64,000 nt of DNA from Datisca glomerata. Taxonomy: Eukaryota; Streptophyta; Magnoliopsida; Cucurbitales; Datiscaceae. The stretch covers positions 496,001-560,000 of the forward strand of contig QANY01004000.1 of assembly GCA_003255025.1 (NCBI GenBank), read 5' to 3'. Positions 22,255 to 34,289 of this stretch are shown in pieces (the first letter of the stretch is position 1; each line of letters opens with the position of its first letter). The notes beneath the pieces are model-generated. The model made no database searches. It saw nothing but the letters and a program-made list of their open reading frames with translations, and was not told where the DNA came from. The translations under genes were made by a program, and so were the position numbers.

Positions 22255-24740
22255 ATCTACCACTTGCCCTAAAGAAAATGTCGCATCTCTCTCAGCCCCA
22301 TATTTTGCACATAACCTTCAAATGACTTTACAAAAGGTGTCTTGATAAAATGATCAGTCAGGTTCTATCTAACGCCATCTTCATAACAGTCATATCTCAT
22401 TGGTGTACGATCTCTTTACAAGATGGCATTTCCTCTCAATGTGCTTACCCCTCTTGTAAGTCCTTGGTTCCTTTAAATTGGCTACCGCTCCATTGTTGTC
22501 ATAGTATATTAGTGGCTTATTTATATCTAGAACTACTTCCAAATCAGTAGAGAACTTTCTGAGTCAAACCACTTCTTTCACAGCTTCACAAGCCGCTATA
22601 TATTCGGTTTCCATGGTAGAATCTGTAATACTAAATTGTTTAATACTTTTCCAGACTATAGATCCGACGTCAACTTTTGACTGTCCTTATCTGATTGAAA
22701 ATTAGAATCAATATATCTAGTGGAGTTTAGGACTCCTCCTGAATAAATAAGCATATATTTCTCATTCTCTGAATATACTTGAGAATGTGCTTTCCCACAA
22801 TCTAGTGTTCAAAACTAGGATTTGATTGATAATTCCTACTACATAACAGACGTCCGGTCTCGTACATAACATGGCATACAAGAGACTCCCGATTTGGATG
22901 CCTAAAAGATAGTTCACTTCTCCCAAATTTTTCATTTGAAATTTCTCAGCCACCCACTTCTTTAATTTCGACAAAGTTTTCACATCATTCCCAATGAGTA
23001 GAATATCATGTACATAAAGAACTGAGAAAACCACTTTCTTATCTTTGATGTATTTATAAATACAAGCTTCATCAACATTTTGTCGAAGCCATATGATTGA
23101 ATAGGTTCATTAAAGGTAAGATTTCAAGATATCAATTCTTACTTCAATCGATAAATGGATTTAAGTAACTTGCATACTTTCTGATCTTATTTTTGGTTGT
23201 ATCATATAGATGCTTTCTTCAAGAGAACCATTAAAAAAAGCTGTCTTGACATCAATTTTCTATATTTCATAGTCTAAACTAGAAGCTATGGATAAAAGAA
23301 TGCAAATGTATTTTAGTATGGCAACATGAGAGAATGTCTCTTCATAATCGACTCATTCCCTTCAAGTATAGTCTTTGGCTACTAGCCATGCCTTGAAAGT
23401 ATTTACTTTCCTATCTACATCTCTTTTCTTTTTAAAGATCCATTTGTATCCAATGGGCCTGATTTCTTCAAGTGGATCTATAAGTTCCCAAACAAAATTG
23501 GAATACATCGATTCCATTTCTTGGTTCATGGCATCTTGTATTTCTCCTTTTCAGGATCTTCCATAACCTCTTTAAAGGTCAATGGATTGTCTTTATCAGT
23601 GTCTAACACAATGACATGTACCTCATGTTCTAGCGAATGGGTTATCTTATAACGCTCCCACTACGACATTGCACCGGGGTTTCCTAAACAGGAACGATGT
23701 TTTCCTTTGTTTGCCGTCTATCACTTAATGATGAAGATGGTCTGATCTCATCATATGTGAGTTCTTCAAGAAATACTTTGCTCCAAGGTTTATAGTTTAC
23801 CATATAGTCGGGTTCAAGGAAAGTAGCATTTATCGATAAAACACTTTTTGATCCTTGTGACTATAATAGTAACCAACTCTTATTTCCCGGAGCATAGCCA
23901 ACAAGTATACACACTCCAGACCTTCAGTCTAACTTTTCAGTCTTAGGTCTCAGAACGTGAGTCGGATACCCCTATATATAAAAATGACGCAAACTAGGTT
24001 TGGAGCAATTTCATAACTCTAAAGGTGTCTTACTTACAGACTTAGAAGGAACTACATTAAAAACATATGATACCGTTTGGAGTGCATATCCCCAGAATGT
24101 GAGTGGTAGTGATGAGTATCTTAACATCGACTTAACCATATCTAATGAGGTTCTATTTCTCCTTTCTGAAATATCATTTTGCTGTGGCGTTCCAGGTACT
24201 GTGAGTTGGGATAGAATGTCATACTCCAGCAGGTAATCATTTAACTCTAAATCCAAATATTCACCACCTCGATCTGATCAAAGTATTTTTAGAGATTTAC
24301 CTAATTTCTTTTCAGCTCCTGCTTTGAAATCTTTAAACTTTCCAAAAGCTTCAGACTTCCTTTGCGTTAGGTAAGTATAACCGTGTCTTAAGCAATCGTC
24401 AATAATAGTGACGAAATACTCATACCCACCTCTAGCTTGTACATTGATCAATCTGCAAACGTCACTATATACTAGCTCAAGTGGCTCTTTGTCTCTTTGG
24501 CTCTTTGTAGAGAAAGATCTCTTGACCATTTTACCCTCTAGACATGATTCATAAACCATAAGAGTTCAAACTCTTAGTTCTTTCAAAGCACCATGCTTTG
24601 TTAATCGATTTATTCTATCAAGATTAATATGTCCCAACCTAAAATGCCAAAGATACGTATAAGCTTCTTGAGAAACTTTTTGTCGTTTGTTACTTTTTGG
24701 ATTTGCTACTTTAAATAATTCTGAATTATTTAATGTTCAT
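22255..24740 (-). pseudogene. Copia element 1 pol remnant (integrase, RT, RNase H)
   Basis: In minus-strand order: the GAG-pre-integrase/integrase start at 24278-24559 (SCLEGKMVKRSF, YSDVC, QARGGYEYFVTIIDD); the integrase core at 24011-24256 ([28 protein letters not shown]); the RT at 22740-23600, including LYVHDILLIGND at 22762-23034; and the RNase H end up to 22260. The RT catalytic YVDD reads YVHD (23005-23016), so the first catalytic aspartate is histidine. Several frameshifts and stops are present. It is not functional. Confidence 0.8.
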
Positions 24741-24839
24741 TCAGTTGGTTTAAGCATATACAGTCTACCTGTAGAGACTCCATAATTTCATACGCATTTT
24801 CCATGCTTTCATGCTTTGTTTTGAGAACATCATTCATGC

Positions 24840-25070
24840 TCACAAGAATGTAGCCATTAGTCTTGTTGTTGGCTGAATCCAAGCATCAAATTTGTCCCGA
24901 ACATTTTTCGGGGAATTGGCAGCAGGCTTCTCAGTACATTCCTTAGTAAGAATAAATTTGTGGTTCTCATATATAAGCATCAAATTAAAATTTGATTTTC
25001 ATTTTATGAAGTTATCTTCATTCAATTTTTCGAGTGCAAGTAAAGTAGTAATAGGCTTGCCCATGGTAGA
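24840..25070 (-). pseudogene. Copia element 1 gag N-terminal stub
   Basis: The minus strand reads MGKPITTLLALEKLNEDNF followed by WKSNFNLML, LTKECTEKPAAN and VRDKFDAW, typical of the start of copia Gag. The rest of gag, including the zinc knuckle, and the protease are missing between here and the integrase, so an internal deletion removed them. Confidence 0.7.
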
Positions 25071-25428
25071 AATAATAAAAATTGAAAAGAAATAAAACAT
25101 ATATCGTTCAATATAATTGAAATAAATATAAAAAATGGGAATATAAATGTGATGCATGAATGCAACATATCAAACACATAAACTTAACAATTACTAATCC
25201 AAGATAAGACAGTCAAAAAATTAATATGTCGCCTTAGGGCCAGTCAGATTAATTTTAAACTATCTATGAGATATTCTCATCCTTCTTAATTAAAACTTAA
25301 AATATCTCATATTTTCTCTTTTAATAATGAGGTACCATTTATTTGGTCAAGTCCCAATTACCACTTCAAAGATTAATTGTGATTTTGTGAGTGTAACTCA
25401 ATATTTTTAGAATCCATGACTTAATTTG
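25071..25428 (-). other. Copia element 1 untranslated 5' sequence
   Basis: AT-rich non-coding sequence upstream of the gag start on the minus strand. It shows no LTR border or primer site before viral sequence resumes, so the 5' end of the element is lost. Confidence 0.45.
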
Positions 25429-25610
25429 CATTAGGGGAAAGTAATTAACAAGTTTCATGCTCTTTCCTAAGAGCATATATTTTTTAATTATTTTTACATG
25501 ATGCTGAGGCTTGAAGGAAGTAACAGACTATGTTGATTTATAGATTTCTTTACTAAAGATTTTGGGTACATTCCATACCCTATGATCTACTTGATCAACT
25601 GCTAAGTATT
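25429..25610 (-). pseudogene. EPRV movement protein N-terminal fragment
   Basis: It is the reverse complement of about 32520-32700 in the plus copy, with shared blocks such as ctttgaatacttag, gatcaagtaga and catgatgctgaggc (as seen on the plus strand here). It continues the movement-protein sequence broken at 20020. It stops abruptly at about 25610, where sequence of the opposite orientation starts. Confidence 0.7.
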
Positions 25611-25868
25611 CAAAGTTGTAGAGGCAAAAGGGAGAAGAGTCAACTTTATAGAAGGTTGTAGAAGTCATAGCAAGTTTTATAACAATAAGAAAACAATTAG
25701 ATAAAATTGAGAATAAGGTTGATGATTTTCATGAACCTAAATCTAAGCCAAACCTGGTAGGGAAGTTTTTAAGGGTATCTTACTTCAAGTTCTGAAAGTG
25801 ATTCTCCTAACATCTCTATGGGGTGCAGGTATAGCTGTTGTCAGAAAAATATTATTTTAAATAAAAAT
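25611..25868 (+). other. EPRV patchwork: two plus-oriented fragments fused
   Basis: 25611-25675 matches the viral leader at about 32322-32370, while 25690-25745 matches the capsid linker at 34010-34065 and 25780-25868 matches the acidic nucleocapsid region at about 35420-35510. These three pieces are far apart in the full copy but adjacent here, and they face the opposite way from both neighbours. Confidence 0.65.
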
Positions 25869-26134
25869 GAAGAACAATAATTATGTAGATTAATTAAACA
25901 AATAGTAAATACCCTACCAGAAAAATTGTTATTTAAAGTCAGATTCAAAACTTACAAGTATTGAGAAAAATTAATTGACAACGATTAAGTAGTGCTCCCG
26001 CTTACTAATTAATGTTGAAGAAAAAGAATAAGTGATTACAAGAGAGGAGGAAGATAGATTGCTTTTCAAAATAAGTTTCTCTCAAAATCGTTAAGAGTGA
26101 AAACCAGTTCTGAGGAACAAATGGAAAGGGACAG

Positions 26135-26144
26135 CCTATTTATA
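26135..26144 (-). promoter_or_regulatory. EPRV promoter TATA box, copy 3
   Basis: The minus strand reads TATAAATAGG in the context CTTATAAATAGGCTGTCC, matching the two other copies. The shared GTTCACCGGGAACCC block follows at 26160. The cap-site region downstream is intact but the primer site is deleted. Confidence 0.65.
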
Positions 26145-26659
26145 AGCAAGGACAGTGGAGTTCACCGGGAACCCATCACTTACCTGCACTATTCTATTCT
26201 ATAAAAGTAAAAATATTTTACATTTCTACTTTTGACTAATTAAAGTAAAAGGAAAAATAGTTGCCTAATTATTTGACAACCAGTGCAATAATTACAGAAA
26301 AGACAAAATGCAAAGATTCCTTCGATAATTGTAATCTTGGACTTTGCATCTTCATTATTGTTTTACCATGATTGTTGTCTTCAGAAAGTCATTGTGACTA
26401 TTGTTGAATATTGGGATCCTTGATAATTTCTATCTTAGATTCTTTTGTTTTGATTACTGATTTTTGGGGAAACCATAATTGTTGTCTTGAAAAGTCATCC
26501 TTCGGTAATTGCTATCTTGGACTTTGTTCCTTGATTATTGATTTGTTGGAGAAATCATCATAGCCATTACATTATGCTGGAGGACCATCATGATATTTGA
26601 ATTATTATTTTAACATTGGCATTCTGTCGAGGACAGATTCTTCTATTCATTCATTGATT

Positions 26660-28420
26660 GATCTGAATCTATTCATTATTACTAAGATTGATATTATCAA
26701 ATGGGTCTGGATGATTAGGGTTTTAGATTTTTGGTTTAAGTAGGTGACCTGACTCTATAGATGATTCATAGTTAGATCTATTATTGTCTTCCAAAAAGAA
26801 AAGCATATTTTGGATTAATTCTTACTTCAATTTGGATTTAGGCTTTGTGGCCTTTTATTTTCTCTTTGAAGGGGGTTTGGATTCTTTGGATGAATTTGGA
26901 CTCGATGGTCTAATTTGTGGATTTAGGTTAATGGGCTCATTAATTTTTAATGGAGCCTGGGTAAAAGGATTTGCCAATTTTAGGCCAGGATGGACATTTT
27001 CAAATTCATGGTTGATGGAGGCAATTATTTCCTGGGCATTAAATTTATCCCACAATTTCACATAATACTGTCTGGTGAGGATTTCATCTGCAATTTAGTA
27101 TTGCCACTTAGGATCCAAGGTATTTTGTATTTGTTTGAAAAATAAAGTATTTCGGGAAATGAGACCTCAATTGGTGAGGGCTTGTAAACCTTTAAGTATA
27201 AATTGAAATATTGTTGCAGATCAATTGAGAAAAGTTCTAAGACTGGGCCGCCATCTTAAGAACCAATTTGAAAAACTAGTTTTAGAACTTTTATCGAAAT
27301 TTAAAAACCATGAGTGGGAAAATCACTATTTTGATGCAGGAAAATCATGTGTCAAACATCAATATAGTAAAAATAATTATATTTTTTTTTATTTGAAAGT
27401 ATTTTGAAAGCTAAATGATGGACTTTCCAATCTTCCATGGTTATGATTCAGAGAATGTTGAAGGAGTGATAGAGAATCTTTCCTTCAGAACTTTTGATTG
27501 CGCTAATATTTATGGATTTTATTTCTAAAAGAATGTATTTGGAGAAATTGAGATTTTTGTCATTGTGTCCAGGGACATAATGGAATTTAGAAATGAAATG
27601 GGCTTTGGCAATTTGAGCAAGTTCTTTCAAATGAGAAAATGGAGGCTCAATATGAAAGAGATCTATGCTGGGCATTTTTTAAAAATAAGAGGATGATTTT
27701 CTATAATTTGTAATTGGTTGGTAAAGCGATTGTGAATCAAAGGGTTGAGTAATTGATAAGGGGTCAAATTGGTTGACCAGAGATAATTAGTAATTGGGTC
27801 TGATGGACCCAAATATTGTTAATTGGGCTTGGTTAAGAGTATAAGACTCATATTTAATTTGGGCATTGAGGACTCCTCTATAATTGAATCATTCATCATT
27901 TTCACATGATTTCTGAAAGTGATACTGATTCTTTTGGTTAAGAATTTCACAACTTGCCTATGACCTTTTTGAAATCCATCAGACATGATGAAGAAAGTTT
28001 CTTCCAATATAAATTGTTCTTTATTGTTTTATCTGGAAATTCGATTTTAAAAATTGCTTGTCCCAAAAGGTTCACAATTAAAAAATTTCTGTTATCATAA
28101 CAGATTTCACTATCTTTGTGAAAACATATATTCCACCTTTCTCATACCATTGAGTTCATGTTGCATTGAAATCATACCTCAATCCAACTTCTTTCAAAAT
28201 TTTATCCAATTCATCAATCTATGCATTTCTTGAATATTCAAATCCATTATAACCATAATTAATGAGTGAGAGTTTTGAAAAAAAAATGGTTGCCCTACTA
28301 TTGAGCTTTTTGATTTTAAATGAGTTTTGGTAGATTATTCTAAGTCCTACCTTTACGTATTGTAGTAGGTCAGAATTCTCAAATTCTCCATTGTAGAATC
28401 TTGGAATGATTTCCTATTTG
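26660..28420 (-). pseudogene. EPRV C-terminal region remnant, locus III
   Basis: Minus-strand frames at 27819-28007 (QKGHRQVVKFLTKRISITFR), 27448-27675 (HIEPPFSHLKELAQ, FHYVPGHNDKNL) and 26855-27061 (KLWDKFNAQEI, LNPQIRPSSPNSSKES) match the other copies in order. The tail is proline- and serine-rich as elsewhere. Stops separate the frames. Confidence 0.6.
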
Positions 28421-29196
28421 AATTATTAATTATTTGGATAAATTCAATATTGAAATTAAAATTGCTAAAAATAGATTCTTATCTGGAAAACTTTATTTGT
28501 AAGCCATGTCAAAACATGTTTTGCAGATTTGTATTTCAATTTTTAAAAGAAACTTTTGATTTAATCAAGCATGTTGTGTCTTTTGATGAAATAATAAATT
28601 CAAGTCGTGGAAAACTATTCTTAGATTGAATAATTTGATTCTTCTTATAAAGATAACTAAACTATTTTATTTTATTATCTTGAAAAATAATTTAAAGTGT
28701 TTTTAGTATTATTTAACATATTTAGAGAAAATAAGAATATTATTAATGCAAACAATCGAGAAATCAATAAATTGATTAAAGATTTCATTCACTATATTCT
28801 GAAATTATCTTAAAGCAAATGGAATTACTTTTCATTTATAACAACCAAATGTAATTTTGTTTTTATCAATTCTAATTGTCTGGATTTGTCAAAATGTATT
28901 AGGAATGTCACTAAACAATTTTTTACAAATTTTCTCTTTAAAGATTTTAATTTGTTTTTGAAGAGCAGGTTTTTGAAACAGTTCTTCAATTCTTTTAAAT
29001 TTTATTTCATTTCGTAAAAAACATAATTGTTTTTCTTCACAAGAAATTAAGTTCACAATTGTATAAACTTTTTTTTCATGTTTTCAATTCTCATTGTGAG
29101 AAAAGAAATAAATTTGAATTTGATAGGTTTATCCGTAGGATAAGTAATTATCCCATCATGCTTCGTCGTAAAAAGATACAACAGTAAAATGAATGG
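28421..29196 (-). pseudogene. EPRV RT/protease-end remnant, locus III
   Basis: Nucleotide similarity to 15.7-16.55 kb (reverse) and to the plus copy shows this is the RT region and the end of the protease. No open frame of useful length and no RT catalytic motif is visible. The break at 29196 falls just before the protease-end stretch. Confidence 0.5.
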
Positions 29197-29199
29197 TAA

Positions 29200-30834
29200 G
29201 AGAAGAACATTGTCTGTGATAGACCTGCCAGGGATGAAAGCTATCTAGTTTGAACTGATAAGAGAAGTAAGTACATTTTTCATTCTATTGGCAATCATCT
29301 TTGCTATGCACTTGCAAAATAAGTAATAACATACTATAGGTCTGAATTCAGTCATTTTTTAAGGAGAAGAGACCTTTGGAACAAGAGTGATAGAATTTGC
29401 ATTGAAAAACTTTAATAAGTTGCCATTCTAAAAATACTCAAGAAATGCATCACAAACTTCTTCACCAATAATGTGCCAAGTTTTCTTAAAGAAACCTGTA
29501 AAATATCCATCAGGTCCAGGTGCCTTACTATCTGAAGGAAAAAAGGTGTTCTTCACATCCTCCCTAGTGAAATCCTGAGAAAGAACCTATTGCATCTCTT
29601 GGTTAACTTTGTTATGGATAGAAGCATCTAAAAAACTCCAGTCAACATCTAGGATAGTGCTCTGAGTACCTAAGAGATTCTGATAAAATAGAACAATGTG
29701 GTTTTGAATTGTACCAGGCTCCTCAAGCAAGTTGTTATCATTATCAAACAATCTTGGAATAGTAGCTTTCCTTCTCCTACCCTTTACTGCATTGAAGAAA
29801 AAAGTAGTATTATTGTCTCTTAAATTTAACCATGAAGTTCTGGACTTCTGCATAAAATAACTCTCTTCAGCAATTTCCCATTGTGTAGTTCCTAAGAAGC
29901 CAGATTTTTAGAGTTATGAAGAGTAGAGTTATCAAAGTAATTAAGCATGTTATCCAGGGCATCTTGATGCTTCCTTCTAGCCTCTTGAACTCTGTCTGAA
30001 ATGTTGTGACAATTTTGGTTATTGAACCTCTTTAGACCCTTCTTGCAGACTTTAGCTTTTTAGCTAATTCAAACATAACAGTACCAGTAACAGGGACCTG
30101 CCAAGCTACATCAACTGTCTCATATAACCCATCAATATCATACCAGAATTGAAAATATTTAAAAGGATCTCTCCTTCTCTGTAAAGGAGGAGCAAGCTTC
30201 ACAATGACAGGGCAGTGATAAGATAAACCTGGATTAGTAAATAAAGATGTAGCATTTTCAAACAACATATGCCAAGGATCATTAATCAAAACTCTATCAA
30301 TTTTGGTAGCAATACTTCTAAAACCTTCTTGGTGATTCCACCAAGTAAAAAAAATGGCCAAAGTGAATCATATCAAAAACCTCCAGCATATTAACACATT
30401 CTCCAAATTTTCTCATGCCTTCATCCCAAGCATTATAGCCTTCGTGTTTCTTATCGGGGTGAAGAATCAAAAATCAAGTATGATCCAAGGATCATGGTTC
30501 ATATTGGATTTGAGAGATCTGAGATCATTCCAAAGGAGCAATCTCTGGTTAGCATTATTAGCAACATAGATAAAATTACCAAAACAATTGGTGTTGGTAC
30601 TTCTAATAGTAATAGAACAATGAATAAACTTAGCAGAGCTACTCATCATATTAATATAAAAAAAATATAAGGATCAAAAGTCACCCATATCCTCCCTAAA
30701 GCATCATGATCATAATTGTGCAGAACAGTCCAGTTAGGAAAAGCAGAAGGTGAGAGTCTTGAAAAATGCTTATACTTAACTCTTGTTTCCACAATAGCGC
30801 AAAGACTTAATTCAAACTCCCTACACACCCTCAT
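29200..30834 (-). pseudogene. LINE ORF2 remnant: endonuclease and start of RT
   Basis: The endonuclease start reads LSLCAIVETRVKYKHFSRL (30646-30834) and its end reads TKIDRVLINDPWHMLFENA with LSYHCPVIV (30032-30361). The conserved SDH of the endonuclease reads SYH, so a key aspartate is lost. The linker frame at 29587-29853 reads SRTSWLNLRDNNTTFFF. Near 29500-29560 is the RT start with SKAPGPDGYFTGFFKKTW, followed by ITLVPK and FRPI at 29360-29410. Frameshifts are present. It is non-functional. Confidence 0.8.
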
Positions 30835-30978
30835 AGTATCCTGTGTTTCCTTGGCTTGTTAAAGCCTCGAACATTCCAAGTTGCAAAGCTTGTCATATAA
30901 AACAATTAGGAGAGAGGAGTTGGCACCCTTGGCTCTAGAAGCTCTAAGTTTGGCACCTTGCTGCCTCTGTCTCTTCTT

Positions 30979-32020
30979 TTACCTTACACTCAGTTGAAAA
31001 CTTGGTGAAGCATTCATTCCATCACTGACATCAGGAGAATCAATGACAAGAACAACATTATGCTCATTTAAATCCTCTTCTACACCCTTTTCCTCCCCTA
31101 TAAGAGCTGCAAAAGAATGTGTAGTTGTATAAGCGGTACTGGAGGAAGCTTGGTTGGTGGGCAATTGAACTTCATTCTCAGTAGGCACTAAATCATGAAT
31201 AACCTCCAACTGCACATCATCTTCATCAAAAGATTCAGGAAGAATAAAAGGGTTAGGCTCTAGTTCAGCCTTCTCCTTACATTTTCTATTGACCTGGACC
31301 CATTCTTGCTTCTTTTTAATCTCTGGTTGCTTCTTCTTTTCACCATGGTTTTGCTCCTTCAAAGCACAATCATGTCAAAAAACATGACACTTCATACATC
31401 TCTAAGGAACCCACATATACTCTACCTCAATTTTAATTTCTTGAATGTCAAATTAAGACAAATAAATCTCCAAGAATCTTGGTAAGTCAGAGAAAACGTC
31501 TATCTCTACACATACCCGAGCAAAGGAAAGTTTATTGGCACTGGTCATGATTGCATCAGTAAATAGAGGGTTGCCTATAATGCTAGTGATGCTACTAATA
31601 CCACTCCGAGTCCATAAAATTGAAGGGATATTCCATATCTTTATCCAGATAGGAATTTTATTCATCTCTTCCTTAGAAAGAGCAATCTGAGGTGACCATT
31701 TCTTGAGGATAAGAGGCCTTCCCAGTAAATACCATGATCCTCCTTGAAAAACAACATCTTTCTCTTCCTTAGTGTTGAAGTTAAAGAAGAAAAAACCATT
31801 ATCTATCTTAGCCACATCCTTTAACCCTTTGAGTTTCAAAAGTCTATTAGCAGCTTGGCTCACAGCACTGAAAGAAGGTTTTTTTGTCAAGAAAGTGACC
31901 TACAAGAGTTATTTTCTAGTGTTGAATACCCTCTTGTAAAACTTTAGGTTGAATCTTGTATTTTCCACTAACAACATCTCTACTTGCCTTGTTTTCATGA
32001 AGAGGTAGGGGAACATTTGG
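30979..32020 (-). pseudogene. LINE ORF1 remnant (DUF4283-type)
   Basis: Minus-strand frames at 31453-31890 (KDVAKIDNGFFFFNFNTKEE, WYLLGRPLILKKWSP, IPIWIKIWNIP) and 30979-31362 match the DUF4283 nucleic-acid-binding protein common in plant LINE ORF1. The expected zinc knuckle between them is reduced to traces near 31370-31410 (CMKCHVF then a stop). The N-terminus extends towards 32020 through a stop codon. Confidence 0.7.
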
Positions 32021-32027
32021 CTTTCGA

Positions 32028-32436
32028 ACTTAAACCCGGTAGGGTATTTACTATTTACTTAATTAATCTGCATAATTATTGTTCTTCACCACCTTTATCG
32101 CTGGTTATTACTTTTATTATTGCTTAGTTACTTAATTGAATAATTAATTTTATTTAATCACACTCTCTACCTAAGTGACTAGTTATTTTTATGCTTGATT
32201 ATTTCTCTGTAATCGTTGATTATCTAATCTGTGAATCTAATGTATCAGTTTCTATTTGGTTTGCTTCAGACACCCTAATAAGACCTCTTAGATACGTAAA
32301 TCTCGAGGGTATGGTAGTTGTAGAGGCAAAGGAGAGAAGAGTCGACTTCATAGGAGGTTTAGAACTCATAGAAGGTTTATAATCAAAATACATGATGAAA
32401 TTTTCAATCATAAGAATAATTTAGTAATTTTGAGCA
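32028..32436 (+). other. EPRV leader, locus II
   Basis: It begins with ggtagggtatttac and gttcttcaccacctttat, which match the reverse complement of 13140-13230 just downstream of the primer site. The upstream primer site itself is not recognisable; the LINE boundary falls there. The short frames here are not conserved between copies. Confidence 0.6.
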
Positions 32437-33180
32437 ATGAGTAGATTATTTAGAAGTAATTCCTCTTGTAGCAATAGGTTTACAATGAATACAATACCAG
32501 ACATAATCAATGAAGAACACTTTGAATACTTAACAAATGATCAAGTAGAACATAAGGTATGGTATATACCCAAAATCCCTAGTAAAGAAATCTATAAATC
32601 AACATGGTATGTTGTTTCCTTCGAGCCTCAGCATCATGTAAAACAAAAATATATGCTATTGGGAAAGGGCATGAAACTTGTCAATTACTTTCCCCCAATG
32701 CTATTAAACATCACATTGAAGAAGGATATAATTTTCTTCACTTTGGTTTAGCCGAAATTGGAGTTAAACCACTCACAAAGAGAAGCTTAAATGCCTATGT
32801 CTTATTAGCCTTGCGAGATGTAAGATTTACAAATTTTAATGATAGTATTTTAGGATTAATTGAATCATCACTTTATAATTGTCCAATCCATTTTGATCAT
32901 TTTACAGATTTATCTATTAGTCTAACAGACCCCCATATTCTTAAATCCTTGACTTTGAACATCAAAACTAGTATTTACCAAATCCTAGAAGGTGCCTAAC
33001 CCCTAGCTTTAATTTTTAGAATACATTACAAAGTAACCAAAACTAATATGAATTTCCAAGCCATTAATAGAAGTCCAAAAAATCAAACCATGTTGATTCA
33101 ATCTGGCCAAAGTAATGCTAATATTAGAGTTCCTAAAACCATTAGGTGTTCCTGATATTACTTTGCCTACAAATTGGCTT
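32437..33180 (+). pseudogene. EPRV movement protein (30K superfamily), locus II
   Basis: Two overlapping frames, 32437-32751 and 32604-32999, carry the domain in pieces, so at least one frameshift lies between about 32604 and 32751. The conserved core with GLAEIGVKPLTKRSLN and LRDVRF, then SLTDPHIL and LNIKT, is typical of caulimovirid cell-to-cell movement proteins that enlarge plasmodesmata. The frame stops at 32999; similarity to the linker continues beyond it. Confidence 0.75.
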
Positions 33181-34289
33181 TTAACCAATGAAAGTCAACC
33201 CACTCAAATTTAACACCCAATTGAGGATGTTGATTACATCCAGTAATACATGGATGGTACAATTAAAATTAATTTCCAATCTTCCAGTTCTTATCCTCAA
33301 ATTAGGGAGTAAAATCAGTCTAGTACCCCAAGGAATTCTTTTTTTTAGATCATCTATTGATAATGATCAAGTCCTTAGGATTCAACAATTAGAACAATAA
33401 TTAAAAATTTTAAAAATAAAAATTTATAACTTCTAGGAATAACTAAAAATTCCCAAGTCAGTCAGTCAATCTTTGATAATAAGACTGAACAATCTGATGA
33501 AATTGAACAATCTAATGAAATTGAAGCGCCAATTGAATTCGATTTCCAATGAGCCTTACCTCCTCTCAATCCTCAACTCTAAGTTTTAAATTTAGGCACC
33601 TCCTGTCAATTCTGATGGGGAGGGCTTAACCCAACACATGAATGACCTAGTCAATCTCAATAGACATAATAAATTTAGAGAAACATATAATATAGAACAA
33701 ATAAAAATCATACTTGCTGAATGAAAGGCGTTCATGCAAGAATTTAAAGTTGATATATTTTTCATTAATTATATCGAGTATATTTATGAAAAGAATATTA
33801 AAAAACAATTTTCAAGACCAAATAAGTGAAGGAAGACTCGAGTGTAGTGTCTGCTAGCCATCCCCCAAATGAAAAAAATTATAATTAATCATAAAAAAAA
33901 TTTAATCACTGCTTCTACTTTTAAGATTTCAAATGAAGAAGAACCCAATAAAAAATAGTTGAACAACTTAATTACACCAATCAAGGTTTAAAAACAATAG
34001 AAAAATAATTAGATAAAATTGAGAATAAGGTTGATGATCTTCATGAACCTAAATCTAATGAATCCCTTCAAGAAACACCTTTAAGAAATCTTTCAGACAA
34101 AACCACTCTAAATATCATTCCCATCAATAAACAAATTGATAAAATGCTTCAATAATTAAGGAATAAATCAGTTGAATCATCTTATTCTGTTAAGGTTATT
34201 AACCAAGATAGCAGATCTGAATTAGAAAGCCACAGGTCTGAATCCACCTATGAATTGAAGAAATATTTAAAAATTTAGAAGTTAATAAA
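33181..34289 (+). pseudogene. EPRV movement-capsid linker, locus II
   Basis: It matches the reverse complement of 18.4-19.5 kb. The readable stretches NLNRHNKF and YNIEQIKI near 33645-33710 correspond to the frame at 18791-19108. It carries many stop codons. The stretch at 34010-34070 recurs in the patchwork at 25690-25745. Confidence 0.6.

Larger units (their letters stand above)
20269..25428 (-). mobile_element. Ty1/copia element 1, inserted in EPRV locus I
   Basis: A minus-strand copia element with a 3' LTR at 20269-22254, a degenerate pol at about 22260-24700 and a stub of gag at 24840-25070. No 5' LTR is seen, so the element is truncated at its 5' end. Viral movement-protein sequence stops at 20020 and resumes at about 25429, so the element (plus 248 bp of unknown sequence) lies inside the provirus and is younger than it. 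Confidence 0.75.
25869..29196 (-). other. EPRV locus III: protease-to-promoter part, minus strand
   Basis: A third minus-strand copy covering the end of protease/RT (28.4-29.2 kb), the RNase H and C-terminal region (26.7-28.4 kb) and the intergenic promoter (25.92-26.7 kb). A deletion of roughly 230 bp has removed the primer-binding site: leader sequence ataccctacc is joined directly to sequence that in locus I lies beyond both primer-site copies. The upstream end is cut at 29196 by a LINE. Confidence 0.75.
29197..32027 (-). mobile_element. L1-type LINE fragment between inverted EPRV copies
   Basis: A minus-strand non-LTR retrotransposon with an ORF1 remnant at 30979-32020, an endonuclease at 30032-30834 and the beginning of RT down to 29200. 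It has no poly(A) tail: its 3' half, including most of RT and RNase H, is missing. It separates minus-oriented EPRV locus III from plus-oriented EPRV locus II. Its 5' end is also cut or reaches into the boundary near 32020. Confidence 0.75.
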
